Shown here: piece after piece, positions 21,755 to 31,301 of the stretch | Layout: each line of letters opens with the position of its first letter | Numbering within the stretch: the stretch's first letter is position 1 | From: Porogramme epimiltina | Lineage: Eukaryota; Basidiomycota; Agaricomycetes; Polyporales; Polyporaceae | Direction: 5' to 3' | DNA: 55,118 nucleotides | Assembly (NCBI GenBank): GCA_900155495.1 | Contig: FTLJ01000475.1 | Location: 1-55,118, forward strand | Program-made: the position numbers and the translations under genes | The notes under the pieces: model-generated | The model's input: only the letters and a program-made list of their open reading frames with translations | Databases searched by the model: none | Told to the model about the DNA's origin: nothing

Positions 21755-22984
21755 CTACAGCACCCAGCTGGGTGTCTGGGAAGACACTGCCAACAACGAC
21801 AACATCCCCCGAGAGTGAAGTTTGGGACAGACGCGCTTGATGTGCTCCTCGAGATTGTCACTACGGCCCCGGCCTTCCAGCACTACCTTGTCCATTCCAG
21901 CCAGATGATCGCTCATGAGAGTTTGTTCGAAACTCTCCCAATCTAAAACCGGCATATCATCGAAGTAAGCGGCGGTAAGCTCCGGGGCCGCACACTCGGA
22001 GTTGAGTCCTCGTAGATCCTCCACATTGTACACCGCGAGCGAGATACTGAGCTTTCGCAGTTCATGTGTCGCCAGTTGGGAGAGTACGCGGGGGATCCAA
22101 GCCAGATCTATATTTTGACGTACGCACATGCCATGGGTAGCGAACCGGAGGGTGCACGAGCGAATCGCGGAGAAGGTAGATAGGTCGAAACCAGTACCAT
22201 CTAGGATGCCTAGATGTGATGGGAAGTACATCAGCAATCATAAACGTCACTGCCTGTGACAGAAAGGCACGCACTATTCATATTACCATTCGGTTGGAAA
22301 GTAATGGTCAACTCTTGGATAACATTGGCCATGGCCTTTGATGCGTTCATGAACAACTTGGCGCGCAGCGGGCTTGAGAGGCGGTCGTCGACAGAAAACA
22401 CCACTGGAAGCTTGCTTTCAGCCACAATCCACTTGTAAACGTCGTCGAGGAACCGCCCATGAAGAAATTTGACTTCGCGGAGACATGGTGGAGGAAGGTA
22501 GGCTTGATACGAAAGCGGGCCTAACGGGTCGTCGATCTCTGCGGATAAACGGAGAACCTCCAGAGAGGGGAACTTGGAGATTACTTCAATAAGCACCCGG
22601 CAGTCTTGTATGTGATTCCCCCAGCCGCACACGACAAAACATAGTGTGCGGATGCCCCGTGCATATGGCACGATAGACAGGGCCTCGTCAATCGTGCCTT
22701 TTAGGGAGATGGTAGAAAGCGCGGTGAGATGGGGGAGAAGGCTGAGTTGTGCGGGGCGGTGATTCGGGAAGTAGAAAACTGCTTTCTTCACGGAGGATGC
22801 AAGGCCAGGGGAGTTGGCCAATATAGGTTCAAGCTGGGCACAAAGAGATGGATCGTCTATGGTGCGGAAGCGATGATGTCGGGCAGTGGACAGGAGGGCG
22901 CTCGAAGCGAGAGCGCACAACCCGAGGGAGTGCTTGTCATCATGTAGGTAGTCGAGAATCCTATCTAGGAGTTCCTGGGGAAGA
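21755..22984 (-). pseudogene. F-box-like protein gene with apparent frameshift
   Basis: Reads on the minus strand as a fungal F-box/leucine-rich-type protein. An F-box-like start (LPQELLDRILDYL, about 22984-22940) is followed by leucine-rich segments (PHLTALSTISLKG, FPSLEVLRLSAEI, LREVKFLHG). The first frame stops at TGA after GSDVYDC, near 22231-22237. The next frame continues without pause as LMYFPSHLGILDGTGF and LRKLSISLAVY, ending at 21755. Removing a 33-nt GT...CAG segment does not restore frame, so a one-base indel at about 22231-22240 is the simplest reading, either a real mutation or a sequencing error. The true start is unresolved: no in-frame ATG precedes the F-box, and an acceptor at CTCTAG near 23010 suggests an upstream exon. 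Such proteins normally act as ubiquitin-ligase adaptors. Confidence 0.65.
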
Positions 22985-23231
22985 CGTACTGGACATTTTG
23001 CTTCAGCCTAGAGTCATGCGGGCACATACGTAAACATACTGGGTTCTGGCATCATGCGTGGAAGCAAGGAGGTCGATACACAAGGTCAATGTGGCCGATG
23101 ACTGTCCGGGACAGAGAGACGACCATGCGCGCCTGGTGCACCGAGTCGCGCGGAACTCACGCCGGTCGGCGACACATTCTTGCGCTCACACCACCACTCC
23201 CTCGCCCACCCTCCGTCGTCCTAGCCGCTCC

Positions 23232-23249
23232 ATGAGCGCGCCCTGTTAA
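23232..23249 (+). promoter_or_regulatory. Short upstream ORF before the Avt-type gene
   Basis: ATG AGC GCG CCC TGT TAA ends one base before the main start at 23251. If transcribed, ribosomes could be slowed or could reinitiate. Conservation is not tested. Confidence 0.4.
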
Positions 23250-23250
23250 C

Positions 23251-25402
23251 ATGTTAGGTAGATCCAGCAAACCCCGCGGTCACGACGACGAGGGCGGCGT
23301 CAACCAGCCGCTCCTCAACGACTCAGACGAGGACCTTCCTGCCACCTCCGTGCGCCCCAACGGGAATGGCAACGGCAACGTGTTGTTCTCCGTGGACGAC
23401 GGTTCAGACGATGACGATGGGGAAGGAATACTGCTTGGGGACTCTAACGGACACGCGGAACTGGCCAAGCCAGTCCGCAGTGTGAGGTTCCAGGAGGAGG
23501 CGGAGGTCAGGGTGTTCTCACAGCCGCTGCGGTCGACAATGGAGAGTCGGGAAACCGGTGCGTAAGCTTTTGGTCATGTATTTAGCTTGCGGAATGTCAT
23601 ATGTGCTTGTCCATGTAGAATTCGACTTGGACACAGACGATTTAGACGGTGTTGCACTATCACAACTGCAGACCAGTAGACAAGAGCGAGGCGGACGTTC
23701 AAGTCGACGTGGAGAGCAGAGTATGCCGCTCCTTGTTGGGCTTCTAGACTCTTCAAGTATACAACGTGGCCTGGACAGCCCAGGAGAGGAGAGCTACCCC
23801 CCTCGAATAGACTTGGAGGAGTTGACTGCGAAACAGACGGCTGGTGGAGGGCTGCTAGACTCGGTGGCAAATATGGCGAATTCGATATTGGGAGCAGGTG
23901 CGTGGTGGTCGTGATATCATCGGTCAACTTGCTTAACATGTGTGTTCCCAGGCATCATAGGTCAATGCTTCGTGATTATACACCGTTCACATGCCTGATG
24001 CAGAGCAATGGTACAGGGCTGCCATACGCACTTCGACAAGCCGGCTTCTTCACGGGAATCGTGTTACTTGTCGTACTATGCGGCGTTACGGACTGGACGA
24101 TTCGCCTCATCGTTCTCAACGCAAAACTGAGTGGCCAAAGCTCGTATATTGGGATCATGAACCACTGTTTCGGCTCCAGCGGGCGAGCAGCAGTGTCTTT
24201 CTTCCAGTTCGCGTTCGCTTTTGGAGGTGCGTAACATTTGCCGTTGTTTCAGGTGCTTACTCTAAATGGCCTGCTGCAGGAATGTGTGCTTTCGGGATCA
24301 TTATAGGCATGTTAAGTTTCATTTAGAAGCAACGTCCGTGATGTAATGCTCACGCCTTTCAGGCGACACAATACCCCACGTTATCCGCTCAATCTTCCCG
24401 ACCCTCTACAAAGTTCCGGTCCTCTACCTCTTCACAAATCGTCAATTCATGATCGCCCTCTGCACCATATGCGTTTCATACCCGCTCTCCCTCTACCGCG
24501 ACATCCACAAGCTCGCCCGCGCCTCGGGCCTCGCCCTCATCGGCATGCTCATCATCGTCTTCTCCGTCCTCGTCGAAGGCCCCAACGTGTCGCCGGACCT
24601 CAAGGGCGATCCGAGTGCCCGCTTCACCTTCCTCGGCGATGGCGTGTTCCAGGCCATTGGCGTGATCAGCTTCGCGTTCGTCTGCCACCACAACACCCTC
24701 CTCATCTACGGCAGCCTCCGCACGCCGACGCTCGACCGGTTTAACAAGGTCACGCACATCTCGACCCTCATCTCCCTGGTCGCGTGCTGCACGCTCGCCA
24801 TCTCAGCATACGTCGTCTTCACGGACAGGACGCAGGGGAACATCCTGAACAACTTTGGCCCCGTACGTCCCTGTTTCATCCCGTTCCTTGCAACGACTGA
24901 CGTCTAGCATGGCTAGAACGACACGCTGATCAACATCGCGCGGTTCTGCTTCGGGCTGAACATGTTCACGACGCTCCCGCTCGAGCTGTTCGTCTGCCGC
25001 GAGGTCATCGAGCAGTACTTCTTCGAGAACGAGCCCTTCCACATGCAGCGCCACGTCTTCTTCACCACCGCCATCCTCTGCTCCTCCATGCTCAGTGCGT
25101 CTCCCGCTCCTCCATCCTCCTCACCTCACTGACCCTTTCCCCCCCGCTCAGTCGCGCTCATCACCTGCGACCTCGGCGTGATGCTCGAGATCACAGGCGG
25201 CGCGTCCGCGACCGCGCTCGCGTTCATCTTCCCCGCCGCGTGCTACCTCAAGCTCGCCGCGCCGCACGCGCCGTGGTACGCGCGCCAGAAGCTCCCCGCG
25301 CTCGCCTGCGCGTCCTTCGGCGTCGTCGTCCTCGCCATCTCGCTCTTCCTCGCGCTCGGCAAGGCGTGGACGCCCGCCGGCGCCGCGTCGATCTGCATCT
25401 GA
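23251..25402 (+). CDS. Avt-type vacuolar amino-acid transporter (AAAP/SLC38)
   Basis: Member of the amino acid/auxin permease family, close to fungal Avt transporters that move neutral amino acids across the vacuolar membrane. Eight exons: 23251-23557, 23646-23897, 23952-23960, 24017-24226, 24280-24306, 24363-24862, 24917-25094, 25152-25402; 577 residues. An acidic, probably cytosolic N-terminus of about 170 residues precedes the first span, which carries the family signature NSILGAG-IIG-LPYALRQAG. That signature is assembled across a 9-nt exon (23952-23960). Further spans follow to the C-terminus (ITGGASATALAFIFPAACYL). The intron after exon 5 begins GCATGT, so it is read as GC-AG; using it is the only way to keep FGIIIGDTIPHVI intact. 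It diverges from the F-box gene by roughly 270 nt. Confidence 0.92.
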
Positions 25403-25781
25403 GGCGCCCCCCCCCCCCCCATACGTCCACTTCGTTGCCCTCTTATTGCTTCTGGTTCTCGCGCGCTTTCGCTTGCTTAGGACGCCGTCGCGCGGTTCGC
25501 TTGGCCGTTTGGATCGGACTCGGACGCACCGCGGAGGCCCCGCGTGTCCTGTAACTTATCCCCGTACCCTACACGTACGCCCACACACTCTCGCACCCCG
25601 GACTCGCACGATACGCACGGACTCGCAATAGTTAATACCTGTACACTGCAATACACACGTTAATACCCGCAGCCGCGGGGGCGCGAAGCCGACCCGGCCT
25701 GGCCTGCGCCGGCGCGCCCTCCGCCCGCCTTTTGTGTAACCAAACGCCGCCTCCCCGGTGCCCCGGCGGCTCCGTGGGGGC
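25403..25781. other. Convergent 3' region with poly-C run
   Basis: Holds the 3' ends of the transporter and ERG8 genes. A run of about 14 C at 25407-25420 follows the transporter stop almost at once. No gene seen. Confidence 0.6.
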
Positions 25782-28028
25782 TCACGCCTCCGCGGCGAGC
25801 TCCGCAAGCACCTCCTTGAGCCCCCGGACCCCCTCGACCGTCTCGACGCGCAGCCCGCCCTCGACGCTCTCCTCCGCGAGCAGCGGCGACACCCCGCCCC
25901 CCGCCGCGTGCCCCTCCCCCTCCTCCTCCTCCTCTCCCTCCCTCGCCTTCTTCCCCTCCTCCTTCGCCCCATCTCCGTCATCAAGCGCAACGCGGTGCGT
26001 GCCCCAGACGCGCTCGACGCGCGCCGCGGGGAGCTCCTCGGGCGCGCAGCCCGCGGGCGCGCACGCGAGGAGCCAGACGGCGTCGAAGCCGCCCGCGCCG
26101 GGCACGCCGCCGCCGACGACGCCCGCGGTGCCGACGCACGCGTCGAGCAGCGCGGTCTGCGTGCGCGGCTCGATCGGCACGTCCGTGAGCGCGCCCATCT
26201 CGCGCATCGCGGCGCGGATGGCCTGAGCGTGGGTGCGCGTTAGGGTGGGAGACCGTTGAGTGGGAGCGGAGGGGAGAAGGGAGAGCGGGGAAACGCACCT
26301 CGGTCGTCTGGTGCGCGTCGACGAACGCCTCGATGACCTGCTTGAACGCGGCGTGGTTCTCGTTCTCCGTGATGTTCGGGTTCGCGAGCCACTGTGTTCC
26401 CCCCCCCCCACCGCATCCGTTCAGCCCACGTCCGTTCCCCCCCACCCGCCCCGCCCGGGCTCGGAACGAACGAGACGCGCGAGAGAGCACGCACCTGCAC
26501 GCTCTGGATCGTCGAGATGTACTTGACCGCCTTGCGGTACGCCGTCGGGTCGCGCTCCGCGCGCTCGCCCAGCCCGGTCAGCACGCGCGCGAGGCGCGCG
26601 TTGAGCGCGCCGATGCGCGTCCAGAGCGCGTCCGCCTCGGCGGGGCGCGCGCGGCGCCACGCGAGCACGCGCCCGACGAGCGAGGGCGTGTCGCTCCCCG
26701 CGTCGACGTCCGCGAGCAGGAGGCGCGTCTGCGGCGGGAGGCGGAACGGCGCCGCGCGGTAGTCCCACGCCGGGTTTGTGGGCGTGAGGACGGGGTGCAA
26801 AGGTTGTGCGAGGGTCTGCGCGCATGTGTGCAGGGTGTGCGGGGCCGTAGAGATGAGGTGCATCAGGAGGCGGAAGTGCAAGCGTAAGAGGGGGGGAAGG
26901 GACGCACGTCGGTCATGATCGGCGCGAGCACCGCGGGGTCGAAGCGCGTGTAGAGCTGGCTGCCGAACACGGCCGCGGAGACGTCGAAGCCGCTGCCGAC
27001 CTTGCCCTGCGCGAGGCAGTGGACGTACTGCGCGAGGTTGTGCGCGAGCGCGCGGCCCGTGCTCGCGCCCTCCGTCCCCCCGGCTTTAGCGAAGGAGTCC
27101 GGGGCGATCGCGCCGAGGTGCAGGAGGAGCGCGGCGGTGAGCGAGGTGATGAGCGCGGCGGAGGAGCCGAGCCCGGTCTTGTGCACGTCTGCGAGGCGCA
27201 CGCCCGTCTTGCTCAGCGGGGGCAGCGCGAGTAGTGAGTCGAGCGTCGGGGGGAGGTTCTTCGCGGCGAGCTGGCGGGGCGCGGGCGCATATGAGCGGCC
27301 TGAGCGGCGGCGTGCGAAGAGGGAAGGGGCAAGGGGCAAGGAGGGGGGAGACGCACCTGCGCGCGCTGCGAGTAAAAGTCATTGTCGCCGACGATGGTGA
27401 TGTCGAGGCCGTGGTTGAGGGTGTTCTGGAGCGTGCCTGCGCTCTTGAGCTCGGCGGCGAGGGTGAGGGTGCGGTGGAGCGCGAGATGGACGAACTTGTT
27501 CTTGCCCACGGACGCGCTGGCGGTGGCGGTCGGAGCGGGCGGTGCAGGCGGTGGTGCGACCGGAGGAATGGGCCGGGGGCGCGGACAGGGTCGCGCGAAG
27601 ACATAATCAAGTGGGACGATCGGGTGCGTCAACACCATCGTCGTACCATCCGCGCGTGCGCCGCTTGGCGGAATAGGGGCGGGGGGTGGGAGGCGGAAAC
27701 GCGGAAAGGGAGAGGGGAAGGGGTGGAGGAGCGAGAGGGGAGCAAAAACTCACTTGAGCTGGTCGACGCGGACGGCGGCGGGGCCGTCGAACTCGACGGC
27801 GTAGAGCCAGGACGCGTCCTCGAACTGGGGCGATCGGACGCGGATCTGGATCGGGGGGCTGGGATCGCTGGCGGGCGCTGGTGTGGGACGGGGCTGGATG
27901 ACGGTGTAGAAGCGGGAGGAGGTGGAGACGACGAGGCCGGGGTAGGCGGGGTCGAGGACAAGGTAGCCGCCGGCGAGGAGGACCTTGCCCGGGGCGGAGA
28001 CGACGGTGGACGGGGCGGAGGAAGACAT
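25782..28028 (-). CDS. ERG8: Phosphomevalonate kinase
   Basis: Catalyses phosphorylation of mevalonate-5-phosphate to the diphosphate in the mevalonate/ergosterol pathway; a GHMP-family kinase. Exons: 28028-27754, 27516-27357, 27270-26908, 26815-26495, 26391-26299, 26222-25782, all in phase, giving 550 residues. Motifs: SAPGKVLLAGGYLVL (GHMP motif 1) at residues 10-24, KTGLGSSAALITS (motif 2, ATP loop), VGSGFDVSAAV, NPAWDYRAAPFRLPP, and GAGGFDAVWLLA (motif 3). The weak point is exon 2. An earlier acceptor at 27664 is also in phase and would add 49 residues (599 total) while shortening a long first intron. I prefer the CCAG acceptor at 27517 because it leads straight into SVGKNKFVHLAL. An acidic Glu-rich insert near the C-terminus is low complexity. 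Confidence 0.93.
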
Positions 28029-29700
28029 GAGATGCGGGGGGCTCGGACGGCGGACGGAGGGAGGGGCTGGGCTCGGGGGCGGAGGACAAGGATCGGGCGT
28101 GGCTGGGAGAGCAGCGCGCGGGCCGGCGATTTATCATTTATGTCGCCCTCGGCGTCTCGCGCCACCCTGGCCCCGCGTCGAAATATCGCGCGGTCGTCCG
28201 AGCGCAATTGCAGGCTCTCCGACGGCGTCGACGCTGCGACAGAAGCCAGCGCGAGAAGCCCCCAGGCTGCAGACGGGGCCGCCGCCGCCGCGACGTCGAC
28301 GGCGGGCGGGCCCGCAGCCGTACGTAGCGACGCAGGGATGCCTTACCCCGCCGGAGATGCGCACCGCCGCGCCCGCTGCTCGCCCCGCGCCCGTCTTCCC
28401 TCGCGCACCGCGCACCCAGAGAGGCGGCGCGCCTGCCATTGGGGGCGGGGACGCGGCGCGCACGGCCGGGCACGCCCCAAGGCACGCCCCAACGCTGTCG
28501 ATCGCCGATGGGCCCGGCCAGAAGCAGCAGCCCGGGTGACATCGCGGGCCCGCGCGCGCCCTCGCCCTCGCCCGGGCTGCCACCCGCGAGGCCAGGGGAA
28601 CGTCACCGCCGCCCGCTTCCCGTCATCCGTCCCCCGCGCGCGACACACGCCCCGGGGCTCGCGCTCGATCCCCGTCGCCGCCCCGCGCACGCCCCCGCGC
28701 GTCCCAGGCACCCTCTGACCGTTGCCGGCACCCCGGCCCTCCCCCGCCCCCTTCCCTGCCTCTGCCACAGCGCACGCCCACAGCCCCTCCGCCCGGCCCC
28801 TCCGTCCGCTGGCCGCCGCCCACGAGGCGGCGCCCGCACACCCGCCGGACGTCCAACAAGCTACGCGCCTCGTCCACCAGAACCCGGGGCTCCATGTCCC
28901 GCGCGCGCTGCCCAGCCGCGCCAGAGCCCCGGTCCGTCCGCGGACGTGCGGCTCTAACGGAAGCCCAGATGCGCGCGCGCGGGGCGTTACGCCCGTCCCC
29001 GTGCTTCGCGCGCCGAGCGCACGCCGGCCGGTGGCTAGAGCCTCGCTCAACAAAAAGGGACTCGAGCGGGCAGACATGCGCGCGCCGCACACGCCCCGCG
29101 CCGAGACGCACGCAACCCCTCCCCCTACCCCAGATATTCCCTGTCCGCGAAGCGATGATGCAGATATTTAGAATTATATTGTACATGCGTGCGCCGCCCC
29201 CCTCCGCACCCCCAAACTTTGGCCCCGCGCCTTCTAGCGCGCCCCCCGGCCATCCACCCTCAGGGTTTCCCGAGCCCTCCCCGGCCGGTGTGATGGGGGC
29301 CAAGCGCCCGCGCGAGAACTGCGAGCCGCGAACTGCTGCCGGAGGGGAAGAGGGAAGAGGGGAAGGACGGGCGACTCGGTGGGGGGGCGCCCTGCCCACC
29401 TTCTCCCGCGACGTCCAGGAGGCGCGCACCATACATACACCCCGGGGCCCTTCTGCGCCCCTCTCAACCCGCGCCGTACACACGATCGGGCGAGCGCGCG
29501 GGCGAGATCGGGCGGCGCCTGGCCGAGGCGAGGGGCAGGCGGCGGGGCTTTGTGTCCTGTGTCGCGCGTGTGCGGCGCCCGAGGAGACGGCGCGGGACCG
29601 TCGCGCCTGCCTCGCCGCTGCGGGTCGGGGAGGTCAGCGCTCAGGCGTGCCGGCGGAGGGAGGGCGGCGGTCTGGACTCTGGGGGCGAGGAGCCGCTGCT
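28029..29700. other. Long GC-rich region without a recognised gene
   Basis: About 1.7 kb, very GC- and CpG-rich, upstream of ERG8 and downstream of the small membrane-protein gene. Long frames are open on both strands because stops are rare in such DNA; they are Ala/Arg/Pro-rich with no domain. One short AT-rich island, around 29155-29190, stands out. It probably holds the ERG8 promoter. Confidence 0.55.
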
Positions 29701-30535
29701 TCACAGCAGCAGGTCGCTGTGGCCGGGCCCGTTGTGCGTCCTGCTGCGGTACGTGGGGTCGCCCGAGCGAGCGAGGTTGGTGGCAGCGGACTGCGGGCTG
29801 TGGAGCGGGTACGTGAAGTCCGGGTGGTCCTGCAGGTGTCCTTGGAGGATGTGCTCCGCGAGCTGCGCGAACCCTGTGCCGAGGGATTGTGGTGGGTCGG
29901 CGTCGAAGAACAGGCCGTCGAAGGGGCGCGGGGATTCCGTTTCCGCTTCTGCGCGTAGGGAGTTGGAGCCGGCGTGCTTCGCCTGCGCGATATGTGAGCC
30001 CACTGCTTTTTGCGAATAGACTCTCTTATACCTGACTCACAGCTGACCTTCTTTTGGCCCACCTGGATGCAACTACGTAGAGGGCGAGGAAACCGGCGCC
30101 GACACCGACGTTCTTCCACGCGTACGGCAGCGCGTCCACGGTGGACCTGAACGTGGTGCTGATCATGAGACCCGCATTGGCGGTCGATACGACGCGCCCG
30201 AGCGTTTCGGTGCAGCTCTGCCCCAGAGCCCAAGTGGGCGACGAGGGTTCGACGGCAAGCATCGTCGCATCGGGGGCGGCGGGGCCCGCCGGCAAGGTTA
30301 GAGCGAGGGGGACTGGGCTACGTGCGTTTGTGCTGAGCCGGAGGGAAACGGCTCGGGCGGCGGCGGGGCCGCGGACGTACCTCAGAGAGAGCATCACATT
30401 CGACGCGGAGAGGGCCCATACGCTGGCCCACGTGGCCCCGTTGCCGTTGGTGTGGCCGTGGAAGTGCTCGGCGGCCAGGATGCCGACGAACGCTATGGCG
30501 ATCTGGCAGACGTAGATGATGAATGCTATATGCAT
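29701..30535 (-). CDS. Small membrane protein of unknown function
   Basis: Not recognised. Exons 30535-30041 and 29982-29701 join in frame (donor GTGAGT, acceptor GCGCAG) to 258 residues. A first membrane span is at residues 3-22 (AFIIYVCQIAIAFVGILAA), another around VGVGAGFLALYVVAS just before the intron, with a basic RWAKRR stop-transfer. The C-terminal part is soluble and acidic (RPFDGLFFDADPPQSLGTGF). The middle of exon 1, after SLR, starts with GTACGTCC and is Ala/Pro-rich, so it may be an unspliced-looking intron of about 165 nt; the frame is open either way. A 5' UTR intron (GTACGTC...CGCAAG) just before the ATG is possible. Confidence 0.6.
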
Positions 30536-31301
30536 CTTGCGGTGAGCTTAGAGCTGGTGTAGTGCTGTAGGGAGGATGTTGACGTACCAAGTGGAATTGC
30601 GTTTATGATTTTATGTGGTCGTATAGTTCAAAGACCTTGATGATTCTGTTATAGTGCCGTGTTCGCTGTAAGAATAATGGAAGTGGTGATTAGACGGACG
30701 CTCTGGCTAACTCCGAGTTCTTCGTCTGCGCTAGCAGGGTACCCTTGTTCTTCATCGCGTGTTGCTTGAGGGCATCTGGCGCAGAAAGTAGAAGCATCTC
30801 GAAGCTGAAGAGAACGAGGAGGAAAAGGTTCTATTATTGCCTCGCTATATGCATGTTGCCGGTCAACGGAAGGATGAAATTAAGGTTCGCGGAGACGACA
30901 AAGGGAGGTCACTGTCGAAAGCAAGGATCCCCCGGGCCATTCCGAGAGGCGTTTTCAGGCGTTTTCAGTAACACGACGCGCACGACATGTGACGATACGC
31001 ATCGCGGCGGATTCGGAAGGGCGCCTACTACGAGTCTGCACCGTCAGCCACTGCGTTCGGCTGTCCATTTTCCGATAGCCTCAGCTCAACACGCCATCGC
31101 CTCCATAGGAGAACCCCAGTATCTTTCAAGAAAATGCTAGGGGCCAAGCTCCTGCGGCAGAGCCATTTGCTCCATGCTCTCTCGATCAGTCAAACTTAGG
31201 GTCTTTGTATCGACCGTGGCAGGATACCTATCACACGATACGTGAGCGATATTGCTCATGGTCGCAGGTTTGAGAAGAAACGAACCGGTCCATGGGAAGC
31301 T
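30536..31301. other. Intergenic, no gene recognised
   Basis: Lies upstream of the small membrane-protein gene and downstream of HET gene 1. A 131-codon frame (30745-31140 +) has no motif, no splice support and unremarkable codon use; I do not call it. Confidence 0.5.

Noticed and set aside
27234..28718. 494-codon plus-strand frame over ERG8
   Set aside because: Antisense shadow of the kinase in GC-rich DNA, Gly/Arg-rich with no motif.
28134..29483. Several overlapping long frames in the GC-rich island
   Set aside because: Open in many frames at once because stops are rare; no conserved residues or start context.
30745..31140. 131-codon plus-strand frame
   Set aside because: No domain, no splice support, and it lies in ordinary intergenic sequence.
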